The notes: generated by a model not told the origin, from the letters alone. Shown: positions 1 to 12,643, numbered from the stretch's first letter. The stretch: DNA of 64,000 nt from Pelobates cultripes (GCA_933207985.1 OW240917.1:104318756-104382755); one strand, 5' to 3'. Program-made: numbers and translations.

Positions 1-598
1 AGTCATCCCCAGCCCCTCCCAATAATCCATCCACTCTGTCAGCAACATGCCGGACCCGAGCACCCGGGAGACAGCAAACTGTCCGGTTGAGCCGATCAGA
101 GCGGCAGATTGCCCTATCTGCTCTCCTAATGATAGAGTCCCCTACCACCACAACCTGTCTTGCCTTCCTTACATTTTGATCCCCACCCGTACTAGGGGGG
201 CTGTTAGCTCGGCTGTTAGAAGTAACAGCTTCCTCTAATACAGCTACTCCTGAGCTGATGCTCCCAACATCTTCCCTCAAGCGGGCAAATCTGCTAGGTT
301 GCACCAAATCAGGACTAGCTAGCCCTTTCCTCTTCCCTCCCCCCCTGCTTCCTCGCCCCACTGTCACCCAGCTACATGCCTGTTCCCCATCTGTCTTATC
401 TCCTCCCTCTCCACTACCTGTCCCCACTAAACTCTGCTCAGTGAGCAGTAGACTCCTCTCAAGATTATCAATCTCCCTCAATGTTGCGATTTGCTTCTCG
501 AGATCTCCAATCTGAGCTTCCAGAGAAGCCACTCGCACACAACCATCACAGAGGTATGGACCCTGGATGGGTACATCCAGGCATCCATACATGCAACA
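1..598 (-). mobile_element. CR1/L2-group LINE ORF1 remnant, cut by the window edge
   Basis: Read on the minus strand, this encodes part of a LINE ORF1. It starts with a cysteine-containing segment (CLDVPIQGPYLCDGCV, about 530-580). A charged heptad-like stretch follows (SLEAQIGDLEKQIATLREID), which looks like a coiled coil. Next is a Ser/Gly-rich linker and then VVVVGDSIIRRAD (about 120-160) with CCLPGARVRHVADRV (about 40-90). The GDS motif matches block I of the SGNH esterase domain known in ORF1 of CR1- and L2-clade LINEs. The frame shifts once, most likely at the C7 run 339-345, so it is dead. The element continues beyond position 1. Confidence 0.75.
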
Positions 599-2229
599 AG
601 ATGTCTTAAAAGTATTGTGGACCATTTAATATGTAAACAAAGAAGATAAAGTTATAATATATGATATGATATAGTGCTATATGATAAAAAATAACCAAAT
701 AACTTATAGAGCCTCATCTATAACTTTGTGAAACTGGGACATACCTTAGTGCTATATTGCTGAATTTAGTGCAAAGTATGTATAAGTAATGATAGCAATT
801 CATGTCTCTTGCCTTTTAAATTCATATGTGGTCTAGGATTTTTGCTGATTAAAGGGTAGCTTGCACTTCTTTCACCTTAGGGTGTCTGTACCTGCGCTAA
901 ATGATTTGAATGAAAATATGTAAGTTTAAAATAAAAAAAGAATAGGAAATAGCCTATATCTTTATAAAAACCTCTCCACACAATGTATATTTCATTGAGT
1001 CAAGAATGTTTCGTGAAACTGGTAAAGTAATTTATATTCTGGGTTTTTAAAATATTTATTTTACTAAATATCTTTTCTGCATTCCAACCATTAATGCCAA
1101 CGTATGAAAATAAAATAAAGACTAAAGTGCACAGGAAAGAAATTGTGTTGAGTCAAGCCATGACTAAAACAAACTACTCAGCAAATATTATATAGCAAAT
1201 GCTATTAAACAACATCATAGAAAAACAAGTTAATAAAACAGTGAGGTTTTACATAGTTCAGCACAAGTTAGTTTTATTATCTTAAATTAATTTGTAAGTC
1301 ATACTTACTGGGTCACTTATACAGTCTGCAAATATGTGGCATTTAAAATGGGTAACGTGTTCAATGAAATATAAAATATATTGCTATAGACATTTATCAT
1401 CTTCTTACTAACAGGCTAGGCTGATATTTAATACAGTAAATGTCTTAACAAGAACATTTATAGCATCCTGGATTGCCAGCAAAAAGATTGAAAAACTACT
1501 TTAGGGTTTTTGAAGTTTAGACATCAACATCTCTTCATACAGAATATCACAACAATCTAAAATTGTTAAAATCATCTGCTATACTACTTTTCTGTCAGCA
1601 GTTGCTATAGCTGCCATCTCTAAATGAGGAATCTAAGAGGATTCAGTTTGGAAAACAGCGTATGCATTCTAAGTTTAGACTACCAAGTTGCAGTAAGCAT
1701 GCACAACACACATACACATATATATTAGAATACAAATTTATTAACGGTTGGCATGAAGTTTAAAAAAGGAGTATTTGCAAGTCTGGATAGGATCCAAAAT
1801 ATCTTAGAAATTATACCAAATTAATGATTCAGTGCAAGTTCATAGATTTAAAGAAGATTGAGGTTCATGAATCTGAATGCATATTACTTTTATAGAATCA
1901 ATTACCTTATAAAAGTATTCAAACAGTCCTTAAAAATATTTTTTGAGATAAAAAAAACAACAACAACTTCAGTTAATTTCATCATGTCAAAGTTATGTTT
2001 ACTTAATAATATAGGCTTAGAAATATCCAAATACATTTAATAAGGCAAAAAAAAACAAAAAACACCTATTTGAAATGATATCCAATATTGCCACAAATTG
2101 AGGAAAAAAATCACTGTTACCCTGCAAATGTATTACTATATCCCTGAATATTCTCTTTTTGTCAAACATTATCCAGATTTTGTTTACAAATCTGTACAGA
2201 ATCTGAAAAAACAAGATCTTTAGGGAAAC
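599..2229. other. AT-rich sequence, nothing recognised
   Basis: No coding region, terminal repeat or tandem array is visible. It is ordinary AT-rich intron-like DNA with short A runs. Confidence 0.6.
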
Positions 2230-2640
2230 AATTCCATGTATTTATTGTTCTTATTGTGATGAACCCTTTTTCTTCCCTATATGAAATATTTTTTCTTCAA
2301 GTCTAAATTTTGACCTATTGTCCTTTGTACAGTACTATTATTGATAAAATTACCAAAGAACTGTTTGTACTGGCATAAAATGTTGTTACCTCAGAATTAC
2401 AGTTTATTTTTCTAAACACGCACATTTTTTTCTTAATAACTAAGTGCCCCATTTCCACAATTATTTTTGTAATCTCCCCCCTCACTTTTTCTAGTTCAAT
2501 AACATCCTTCTTTAAAACAGGAACACAAAAATGCTGTGCATATTCAAAATGAGTATTACCATTGAATTATAAAGAGTCCAAATTCTAATGTTGAATGCAT
2601 GTAAATGAATGCTCCTTTTTATGGTGTGATGAATTATCCT
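2230..2640. repeat. Strongly diverged interspersed repeat
   Basis: The text running through 'gaaccctttttcttccctatatgaaat' and the 'atattcaaaatgagtattacc' segment has the layout of an old amphibian LINE/SINE-derived repeat. It is too decayed to assign a family or exact ends. Confidence 0.35.
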
Positions 2641-2999
2641 TATATATAAAGCTTATAATAGTATGTTAGGTTAAAAAAATACCATAAAGCAAGGCTCAAA
2701 ATGTCCATTCGCCGCTACCAATTAACAAGTGAAAATTTAGCCCTGACATTCACCCGTAGTAAAACTGCCATGGACCCTTCAGACTTGCAGTGGCAAGTAA
2801 CTTTTAAGGCTTGGCTAATAGAAAAGGACTTACATTTTAAGCCCTTTTATTATATTCTAAAGATTATAAACCACTTGACTATTTTACAATTCAACCTATC
2901 TTTATGGTTAAATTAAGATCAGGTTTGGCCTAGAGCTTATTTCATTTGAGAGCCACTGACTGTCCTCCTCTCTCTCTTTCTCCTTCTCTCCCCGTCTCC

Positions 3000-3030
<31 letters not shown>

Positions 3031-4284
3031 AGGAAGGGTAGATGTAGTGATTCCAAGTAACTATCCAAACATCTAAATTATTTTAGCTTACTGAAGTGCT
3101 TTATGTATGAAGAGTGTGTCCTCTTTTTTTATTTTACAAAAATTGCAGAATTCAATAGAAATTCGCAATATTATAAATTAACCTTGTCATTATAGGAAAA
3201 TAAACCCATCAAGGAGTTCTTTAGAAATCATAATGGAATTGAATTGCAATTGTCTACAGTTTGAAAAAACAAACATTTTTTTAAACGTATACATCTAGCA
3301 GTACAGTACACAGATCCTGCTATATTTGTTGATCACATTATATTTGTCACTTACCTTTTGGTGTTTTCTACTTATCTAGCAGCCATTATCTATTTTGCTA
3401 CATTGTGGTTTTGGGATTTCTTGGGGTGGATTTTTGACAATGTGTTTATCTTATATTTATTCCTAGCTCGTCAAAGCACCAACCTTAATATTCCACTCAC
3501 ACCTTCATTTTTTATTATGTGAAAAAAAGTATTTTCTAGAACCATTCCCCAAGCTACAAAGTTGTGAGACAACTGAAATGTAACTTTTTTACCTGCAGGG
3601 CATAGAGAACAAGTGTGAGTAATGACAGTCACTCGTTTCATGGCTGTTTTCAAGAAGAAATTGCCTTTATTCACAGCTTTCTTCAAAGAGATCGGTATAT
3701 TGTCTACAAATCTAGATGTTAGAACATCAAAGAGTCATTACTTATATGGAATTTTGTGCTTTCATATGTGCATTATATTTATGGGTAACTGTAAATTATT
3801 TAATATCACATTTTGTGATGACGAGTTTCTTTTCATATTTACTTCTCCTATATCATCATTTGTCTACATTGTATAAGTGCTGCCGTTATTTATCTGTGCC
3901 AGATAAAGTTTAGCATTACTGTTTACTTACTTTGACAAAGACAGCAAAATGTAATTATGCTACATAATCTAATAATCCTACATAATCTAATAATCACATT
4001 AATTGTTTTCTACTCAATATATACAATGGCTTAGTTCTCATAGTTTGAATCTTGTAGAATGCAGGTTTATGAAACATAATTTATTTGTAGGATTTGCTAA
4101 TAGTCTGATGTTTCCCCTATTTGGTCACTATGTAGACATTACCTGTCTTAGTGGCTCTGTGATATACAGGATTATTTACTAAAGTGGGAATTCAAAGTGA
4201 ATTTAAGGTGAATTTCAGAATAGCTTAAAGCCCAGCTGTCATGGTAACTATGCACATCCTACATGCAGTGCTTAAACCTATGTT
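2641..4284. other. AT-rich sequence with a short tandem repeat
   Basis: No gene is seen. A short tandem repeat of about 19 bp (ctacataatctaataatc) lies near 3959-3998, and a CT tract is listed separately. Confidence 0.55.
2961..3030. repeat. (TC)n microsatellite
   Basis: A pyrimidine-rich tract ends in a pure TC run at about 3003-3030. Confidence 0.95.
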
Positions 4285-4600
4285 AATCACTAGAAGAACA
4301 AAGGATAGTAGCATATTATTAGATCTTAGAGTGGCTGGGCTTAATGTAATGCCTTTAGCAGGCAAATTATGAGAGTGAAGGAAAACAAGCCAAGGTCAGG
4401 GATTCCAGAAAACACAATATCAATAAGCTAAGCCGGGACAAGGTATATAAAGATCAGAATAGTTACAGAACCAAAGTCAGATAGCCAGGAAATCTAAAAG
4501 AATCAGGAAACCATAGCAAGGCACTGAATATATGGAAAACTCAAGTATTTATTGGCAAGGGGGCATTTCTTGATAGCAAAGCCCCCAAAATAAAAGTGGA
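4285..4600. mobile_element. Possible LTR fragment (Ty3/Gypsy-like)
   Basis: The purine-rich text (aagccaaggtcagggattcc, then repeated 'aatcaggaaacc'-type words) resembles the LTR style also seen at 50480-50900. No TG...CA ends or target duplication were found, so this is a weak call. Confidence 0.35.
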
Positions 4601-6697
4601 CCTCAGCAATGACATGATGATGAATCTTTATAACATCATAAAAGGAACATAACTAAAGTATCTGGTGTCAGAAATGCTGGTAGAGGTGTCTGATGGTGTG
4701 TTATGGATGTGGTGCTCACTGGGGAATGCAAGAGCTCCAGGTGAGAGGTGTAGTGCAAGTGTATGTATCTTTACAACAACTGACTTAGAAAATGTTTCCA
4801 GTTTGGCTATTTTGGCCTTAAAATTTCCCCATCGCTCCTGTTGGGCTTTCAAGGTGGAGGAGATTAGACAGTTTGAAAGCATGTCTGTGGTGATGCAGGC
4901 TAAAACACAATGTAACACCGCACACTTTTTCTACTGGCTAGATTACTTGTCTTCCCATGAGATGCAGGCGATTATTACTTGAGATTTTAGGGCCTCAGAC
5001 AGTAGAGCTCGGTTTTTTTATACTACTTTACCAAATTATTCCCCTCCTTACTTTGTTAATCTTTGTGTATTTTATCCCCTTTCTTCTTAACATGCCACTT
5101 ACTAAGACCACTTTTATAGTTTGGTGGAGCTCTATTATGCTCTTATGGCATAACCGGCTGTATTCTATTTGCGCAATTCTAGAGTGCTCTTCATTATTTG
5201 TAAATACGTTTCATTCTCATTGCATTATCCAATTTTTTCTGTGTGTTGGTTACATATGACATTGCATCTGGAGGAGTGTAATTTCAATGCAGCTTGTCCT
5301 CCTGCATATGTTATGCTCTGTAATACTACCAATATTCAATATTATTTTGCACAGATATACTCTGAGTGCTACTTTGATGTTTCTTACTCTCAATTTAATA
5401 AGGTTGGATTTAAAACAAATTGGGGAAGGTCACTGAAGCATGATTTCTGTACAGTTTGTGAACTGAAAAATTTAGGCTAAGATATTAGCTTGCAGATATA
5501 AATTGGTAGCTATCCAGAAAATTAGTGGAAAAATACACTTGCACTTTGAGACTCCATAAGATCCATTATTATGCTCTTTTTCCTGGCACTCTTGTAAGTG
5601 TTTTTAACTATTTTTTATATTCATTAAAGTTTACAGAGAACACAATGTCTCTTTGTTTGTCTATTTTAGAATGAAGACATCTGGAATTTATGCTCTGCCT
5701 TGACCTATATTAGTGGTCTTAGGTGTATATCATATTATATACCGGAGAAGAATGGGTATCTATACTAGGCAGTGTAGATACCATCAGCAGTTATATAGTG
5801 TGGCTACCTGTTGCTTCTGTATAGTAAGAGTGTGACCTCGTTGCACTGTTACATTGTGTTACTAATACACTTTGGTCAGACTGTACCAATTCACTCCATT
5901 CACAGACTGCCATTTTATCTGGACCATAACCACTTTTTGGCACCTATATGCTATTTGTATTTGAGACTATTCTGACTCCTATTTTTATTTGTTTTTTATT
6001 CATTTTGTATTTCTTTTGTGTATGTTTCCATTGTTTTATTTCTCTTATTTATGTATGTTTCCTACTCTTCTCTCCTGGCCATTTAGAGTATATTACCAAT
6101 AGGTCTGTTACTCTGTCACTCCTTTAAGATACTAGCTTGTTTTTTTTTTTTACCAAACATTTTTAAAATATTTGTCATTGTTCCACAGTTTTCAATTTAG
6201 AAAATATAACTTTTTGTGTATATGTTTATAATGCTATTTTAGTTTTAGTTTTCAGCATTAGCTAATTAAATGTTTCTGAAACATCCTTATTGGAGAGATA
6301 ACAATATACATTTTACCTACTGTCATATATATGCTACATTAAGTGATTGTTTTGTCATTTATTTTTTCAAGGGAAATTACACCATTGATCAACATATTTT
6401 TTGTCATGTGATCTGTTTTCATTTACATGTATATTAAATATTTAGCACTTGATATCACAATCCAATTCAGTCTTGGCACAGTCTGCAAACACATTGCATT
6501 GAGTGAAAAGAGAGAGAAATACTGCATAGTTAAATATCGATGATAAGTAAACGTAGTATTAAAATGCCTTTAGTACATTTGATCACAATGATAATAGCAA
6601 TTCAGTAGAATAGCTATACTTGTTGATTTTTGTTGTTAGCTCATTTTAATCACATACCACAAACCATCTGTCTTTCTTAAATTATTTATCCAAGCCT

Positions 6698-6700
<3 letters not shown>
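4601..6700. other. Unassigned, possible old repeat debris
   Basis: No ORF gives a recognisable domain; the short ORFs at 4628-5480 look random. The stretch from about 5690 to 5960 resembles Penelope-like 3' flank text but carries no ribozyme core or coding motif. Confidence 0.5.

Positions 6701-6761
<61 letters not shown>
6701..6761. repeat. (AT)n(GT)n compound microsatellite
   Basis: About 14 AT units pass directly into about 16 GT units. Confidence 0.97.
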
Positions 6762-6762
<1 letters not shown>

Positions 6763-6944
6763 TGTATTTAAAGTTAGATTCAATACTTCAGTATAGCAGA
6801 CTTTTGTTTAAGCAAAATCAAAGTTTTGTAAAAAAAAAAATTCACTTAAATTTACCTGTAATCTAATGTCAAAATGGACTCCTCACTGACACTTCATATA
6901 CCCTTGCTGAAGTCATCAGGATTAATGACTTTTGCCTAGTCATA

Positions 6945-7890
6945 CACAGTTAGGTCTGGAAATATTAGGACAATGACATAAGTGTCATAATATTGGCTCT
7001 GTATGCCACCACAATGGGTTTGAAATGAAACAACTGAGATGCAATTGAAGTGCAGACTTTCAGCTTTAATTCAAGAGGTTGAACAAAAATATTGTATGAA
7101 ATATTTAGGAATTGCTACAATTTTTATACACCATGCCCTTATTTTAGGGGCTCAAAATATAAGCCATGCATGACCATGTCATTACATTGCTGCCACTGTG
7201 TTTTACAGATGATGTGGTATGCTTGGAATTATGAGCCATTTCAAGCCTTCTCCATACTTGTGTCTCACAATCATGCTGTTACATGCTTTATTTCGGTTTT
7301 ATCTGTCCAAAGAATGCTATTCCAGAACTGACTGGCTTTCTTAGATTTTTTTTTGGACAAATTTAATCTGGACTTTCTATTCTTGAGGCCCATAAATGGT
7401 TTGCACCTTGTTGTGAACCCTCTGTATGTGCTCTTGTGAAGACTTCTCTTTATGGTAGACTTGGATAAATTATATGCCTACCTCCAGTGCTCTTCCTAGA
7501 TGTTATGAAGGAGTTTTTCTTTACCATGCAAAGGATCATATGATCAGGATACTCAGGCCTTTTTGTGTTGCAGAGCTCACCAGTGCCTTCTTTTTTTCTC
7601 AGAATGTACCAAACTGTTGGTTTGGCCAGTCCTAATGTTCCTGCTATCATTCTAATTGATTTTTTTTTTGCAGCCGATGATGGACTGTTTCACTTCCATT
7701 GAGGTTCACAGCAACAACTTCCAAATGTGAATTCCACATGTGGAATCAACTCTAAACCTTTTACCTGCGTAATTGATAAGGAAATAAAGAAGGAATAGCC
7801 ATCACCTGTCCATGAAACAGCTTTTGAGTCAATTGTCAATTGAGTCAGTTTTGGTCCCTTGAAAAAGAGGGTGATCATATTAAAGAGCTG
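6945..7890 (-). mobile_element. Tc1-like transposon relic with deleted catalytic core
   Basis: The left end has a TA followed by CACAGTTAGGTCTGGAAATA, a Tc1-type terminus. On the minus strand the transposase fragment runs from about 7650 to 7280. It shows the helix-turn-helix part (GLAKPTVWYILRKKEGTGEL), a second DNA-binding part (STIKRSLHKSTYRGFTTRCK) and the block with the first catalytic Asp (FWNSILWTDKTEI). Sequence after that block jumps to the 3' non-coding end, so the second Asp and the final acidic residue are deleted. Frameshifts and stops confirm it is inactive. The right end lacks an obvious matching inverted repeat. Confidence 0.88.
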
Positions 7891-8629
7891 TAATTGTACT
7901 TCTCATATGGTTCTAAAGTCTGAAAGGTACGGTACCAAATGGGATAACACTATGCAGTGCAGTACAGGGCCACTCGGATTGCAAAATCTGGACATTATAC
8001 ACAATGGTCTGGATTATGCAAAACAGACCCTGGAATTGGTCAGATATCAGACAGATTGAACACTGCCAGATGGCTGAAATCTGGATCCAGATGGTTAAAA
8101 TATATATATAAATTATTGTTCACTTGCAAATAGTAAGTGAATAATAATGTGCAAGTCTGCATTCTACCAGATGCATTTGGTCCAGATTTTGTTTAAATAG
8201 TTTGTATCCTGTACTTCGTATAAGGCTTGGATGCAAAAAGTACTTATTTTAAACAGACAGACATTCTACACATGCAGCCAAAATTATGTAGATTTGGCCA
8301 TGTTGATCAAATTCGTACTGGATTTGCCTTTAGTAAATATAAGAGTTTCCATTCATGTCATAATGTTGCCATTTACAATGAATTAGTCTATCTGGACAAA
8401 ATCCAGTCTTTAGTAAATAAACCTTATAGATATATGAACAGCGATCATACTGATCAACGAATCCAGTCCATTCATACAGAAGCTTTAAATGTACAACCAG
8501 CATCCAGTTTCAGCATACATTCTATACTGATGCCACACATGAAATAGAGGTGGGAAACAAAAACTTGTTTATAAAATAAAATATTACATAAACTAAAACA
8601 AAGAAAAATAAGTTCAATTATTAGATGGG
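7891..8629. other. Unassigned sequence with one hairpin
   Basis: No gene is seen. A hairpin near 8112-8149 pairs TTATTGTTCACTT with AAGTGAATAATAA around a 9-10-nt loop. The words 'aaatctggatccagatgg' and 'gtccagattttg' recur but fit no known element. Confidence 0.5.
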
Positions 8630-9330
8630 AGGAGAAGTTGGCAAGGGGGCTCTCATTGGAGAAGTGGTAGGATTAATTCACCTTATTGAAAAAATCTATT
8701 CATTGTATAACTACATATGAATTACAACTGAAACGTATACACAGATGGTATTTGATTCTGACCACAATAACTAAATTTCATCCCCCCGCCACTAATAGAT
8801 GTTGAAGGAGCAAACAAGAAATTGGCTCCCAGAAATATCTTTGGTGGAATTGCTGTGAACTTATTCCTTTGAGTAATAAAATCACATATATTATAAGAAA
8901 AATCCCCCATTCCTCATGGGAGCTGCCTCTTCAACTCTTACTATTTAAAAGAAGAAAAATGACAACATTTCTGATCATACTAATAAGATTTGACTTGCGA
9001 GACACTGGAGATCTATGGATGTCCCATCATAGAACGAGATTAAAATGCAAATAAATGATCAATTTCAAATGGAAAAGCCCATATACAGAAACCTAAATAA
9101 GATTGATACATATGAGGAAATAAGGGAACCCTGTACATTGATATCAAACCCTAAACTATGACCTATATAGACAATATATATTCTAGTCATCAGCTGTTAA
9201 ATTTGAGTTCTCACTAGGATCTACTTTTCTAATTCCCCTAATGATTTTGGAACTTTGTATTTTTTATTTCTCTTTCCTTTTCTTTTTATGTGACTCTGTG
9301 CTCTTATTATTATTTATTACCAATAATTTG
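8630..9330 (+). mobile_element. L1-type LINE ORF2 C-terminus and 3' end
   Basis: Plus-strand frames show a decayed L1 ORF2 tail: QLKRIHRWYLILTTITKF (usually 'xYRWYLxPxxL'), then a Cys..Gly..WW.C zinc-knuckle-like region around 8795-8850, then ARHWRSMDVPS (about 8998-9030). That is the order of the L1 C-terminal domain. Several stops and frame changes are present. The T-rich region after 9060 is probably 3' UTR. Confidence 0.7.
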
Positions 9331-9574
9331 TGCAAATATTCATAGACCATTGATTGCACTTGAAACACTTTTTGTTGATTTTAATGTAATTTTGTATCAT
9401 CAAGACTGCTTTGACAACACCAATCCACTTCTCACTGGTTTTATGTGCTCCCAGTTTCCCCCGCTACAGTATATAATGAATACTGTGGTGAGGTTCATCT
9501 CCCTGTCCTCTGCCACACCTCTGTCAGTGCTTACATTGGTTTCATATAAGATATAGGGCTTAATTTAACATTCT

Positions 9575-10085
9575 GTTTCTCATTTACAAATATATTCATG
9601 ACACTGCTCTTGTCTACCTCTCCTCACTTATATGCAAGCATGCCTGATCCAGGCCTCTATGAACTGCCATAGTCCTGTGTCTATCTTCAAGACTTCTCTA
9701 GGGCTGCACAGCTCCTTTGGGACTCCCTTCTCTGCTCCATTAACTTTCACCCAGTCTCCATTCCTTTGAAAAAAACTCTAAAAACTCACGTTTCTCCCTT
9801 CACCTCACTAACCCACCTTGTCTCCTGCAACTTCTTCATGTAACAAACTAAGCTTTCATTGTAAACTATTTTATTAACTTACTTTTCTATTACTCAAATT
9901 ATATTTTACCCTTACCTCTGGTGTCATTTTATTACCTCACTCCCTTCAGAATGTTAGCTTCTTTGAGCAGTGTCCTCAACAGCTTCTGTTCATGCATTGC
10001 TAACGTATCTTGTTTGTTACCTACCTACATATTAGTGCTGCAGATTTTGTTGGTGCCTAATAAATTATAATAATAATAAGAAGAA
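9575..10085 (+). mobile_element. L2-clade LINE 3' end
   Basis: The first half reads as a decayed ORF2 C-terminus ending in the usual 'ALKTHLF'-like block (here around 9770-9800). The second half has the L2-type tail: 'gaatgttagcttctttgagcag...' then 'tagtgctgcagattttgttggtgcctaataaat' and a final run of ATA-rich units at 10063-10085. Ordering and tail are typical of L2-clade LINEs and SINEs that borrow their tails. Confidence 0.75.
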
Positions 10086-10150
10086 GAACGTATATATAAA
10101 TGCTAGTATAGGAATTTGGTGTAAACTATTACTTTGATTTTTAGAAACAA

Positions 10151-10458
10151 TATATAATTAGTGATGTCGCAAACCGTTCGCGAACTTGCCGCGAACGGTT
10201 CACAGTGGTTCGCCACGAACCGTTCGCGGCGAACTCCGGTCAGCTGACACATCCCTGCCAATCTCCGGCAGACCCTCCCTCCCAGACCCTCCTACTTCCT
10301 GGATAGCATCCATGTTGAAGGCGCTTCAACATGGATGCTGTCCAGGAGGTGGGAGGGTCTGGGAGGGAGGGTGTGCCGGAGATTGGCAGGGATGTGTCAG
10401 CTGACCGGAGTTCGCCACGAACCGTTCGCGGCAAGTTCGCGACATCACTATATATAAT
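10151..10458. mobile_element. Palindromic hAT MITE with perfect 8-bp TSD
   Basis: The element is 10159-10450 (292 bp). It begins TAGTGATGTCGC and ends with the reverse complement, the short-terminal-repeat style of hAT. The flanks 10151-10158 and 10451-10458 are both TATATAAT, a perfect 8-bp target duplication. Nearly the whole element folds on itself around 10322 (GTTGAAG/CTTCAAC), with an extra 30-odd bases in the left arm. The arms repeat the word ACCGTTCGCG and are CpG-rich. A second copy lies at 33369-33712. There is no coding capacity. Confidence 0.93.
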
Positions 10459-10924
10459 ATCTAGTTTACATAAAAACATTTTTTAAAAAGTATTTACTTA
10501 AAAGCATTTGGAATGTTTAATTAAATGCAATAATGTTAATGAATTTGTACTAAGAATATTTGATTTAATTCTACATATGTTTCATTAAAAGAAACTGAAA
10601 TTAATATTGCTCTTTGTATAAATAACACGGTAGAAATTAGCTGAACTTGTATTACTTTTCCTTTTATTGCTCAAATCAATATTTCATGCTTAAATAAATA
10701 AATCTAAAATAAACTACAATATACCAAGTATTTAGTAGCTGTGAACCATGGGGCCATAGATGTCTATTAGATGCATGGGCAACAAATGCAAACAACTGCA
10801 GAACAAATGCCCACTTTAATGGCATATCATGTGTTTGTATGACGCTCTTTATTAAAATTACATTTGACAAGTGTAAATGTTTAATCTCCTTTAATCCTAT
10901 ATACTGAGCTTGTTTGGCAAGTTA
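10459..10924. other. AT-rich sequence, nothing recognised
   Basis: No gene, terminal repeat or array is visible here. Confidence 0.6.
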
Positions 10925-11326
10925 CACTGAGCAAAATTATAAATGCAACACTTTCGTTTTTGCCCCCATTTTTCATGAGCTAAACTCAGAGATATAAGAT
11001 GCACACAAAATGCCTATTTCTCTCAAATATTGTTCACAAATCTGTCTGAATATGTGTGTGATAAATTGAAGGTTGAGATTATTGAAAATCTCAGTAATAG
11101 AGTGTATAGAATGGCTTTGATAGACCACTCAACTGGAAAAAAGGGACTCCACTAAAAATTGACTCTTTACTGTCTAAATATGTGTTAGTGAGCACTTCTC
11201 CTTTGTCAAGATAATCCATCCACCTCACGGGTGTGGCATATCAAGATGCTGATTAGACAGCATGATTATTGCACAGGTGTGCCTTAGGCTGGCCACAATA
11301 AAAGGCCACTGTAAAATGTGGAGAGA
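10925..11326 (+). mobile_element. Tc1-like transposon end, truncated
   Basis: After a TA dinucleotide the sequence starts CACTGAGCAAAATTATAAAT, a Tc1/mariner terminus widespread in fish and frogs. The typical 5' region follows to 'ggccacaataaaaggccac'. The coding part is missing and the copy stops near 11326. An extra segment at about 11060-11170 interrupts it (see findings). Confidence 0.85.
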
Positions 11327-12009
11327 AAGTGGCATGTGGCACTAATAACATATTGAGATATGAATGTCTATTGAGTAAAGTAATACAACTGTATCATGCC
11401 CAGATGTATGTTCATTTTGAAAATGAGTAGCTGCTTGGTGGATATATTAGTACCATAATGTTATTGTCTTTGACTTAAAACTGCCTCAGTGCACTACACA
11501 ATAGTTGCACAATTCCACAGCATACACTAGACTGAACACACTACACCCCAAAAAAAGGATTTTCTTTCTACAATCAGTTAATAAAATAGACCTGTCAAAC
11601 TTGAAATCAGTGATTCAAACTTGATGTAATACCATCTCCCACTCAAAGTTGTAAGTGAAACCGGCAGCAGCTAGGTAGATACAGCAGTAACATATACAAT
11701 AGGGTCGATGACACCTGTTATCTCCCACTCTTACACAGGCCCTCAATAGCTGAAATAAAACATATGGACAAAATCTGGTGAAAATGGGCTAATTCTGCCC
11801 AGTTTCGCAAATCTGATATTAACTAATGCCAGTTCTGGCCAAATCTGTGTCATTCAGCCGGAAGCATTCTGTGTCAGGTTTAAAATGAATGCTATTCACA
11901 TACAGAGTAGAATTTGGAATATGTACACAGCACCAATTTTAAATCAGATGCAAAATATTACACCAGGACTGAATTAATCTAGCAGGATGCATAATCTCAA
12001 ATTATTATG
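11327..12009. other. Unassigned sequence
   Basis: No gene or recognisable repeat. The words 'aaaatctggtgaaaatgggc' recall the text near 7990 but no element boundary can be drawn. Confidence 0.5.
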
Positions 12010-12643
12010 CACATTGTAACGGATCACCTGGCACCCCGACTGGGTACCTCCGTTGGAGGATACTCCTAGCACTTCTTGAGGACCCCAAGCACTCTAGCCA
12101 ACACCACAACCACCGCAGGCCGAACCTCTCTTCCTTCAAAGCGAAGCAGGAACAAGCTCTTACAAGAGCTTAGGAGTGATTATAGCAAAGGCAAAGCATA
12201 GCAATCCCTTGCAGCAGATTCCCCCAATAAGAGACAGGACTCCAAATTGAGGGTGAAGTAGAACTGTCTAAAACTTTATTTTACTTGGGACTAGCCCATA
12301 TGGGGCAACATACAGTGACTTATTATAACATAATTACGTATTTATAAATGGGTGGGGAAGACCATAATTAACACAAAATGTCTCTCCTGCATGCAGAATT
12401 AGCGAAATGCAAATATACCCGAATATGCAAATTACCAGTCTTGCTATTCAGGTAGTGCATATTACTGTTGCTACCAACAGAGGGCCCTACACAAGCTCCA
12501 TAGCCAAATCCACCTAGTTGGTAGCAATCCTCAGCAGTACAGGAGAGCAGGCAATAAATCCCAGGGGCCATAGTCACATGGCAGGAGGCTGACAATCAGT
12601 CTTCTCCAATGCCCAGTGGCGAGGCTGGTTCCACTACACACAT
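12010..12643 (-). mobile_element. Solo LTR, family A, TSD CACAT
   Basis: The LTR is 12015-12638 (624 bp), starting TGTAACGGATCACCTGG and ending in CCACTACA, so it obeys TG...CA. The flanks 12010-12014 and 12639-12643 are both CACAT, a perfect 5-bp duplication. An AATAAA poly(A) signal reads on the minus strand near 12275 (plus-strand 'aactttatttta'), so the element is probably minus-sense. Relatives are at 40735-41733 and 54912-55906; this copy is shorter by an internal deletion. No internal coding region remains, as expected after LTR-LTR recombination. Confidence 0.93.
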
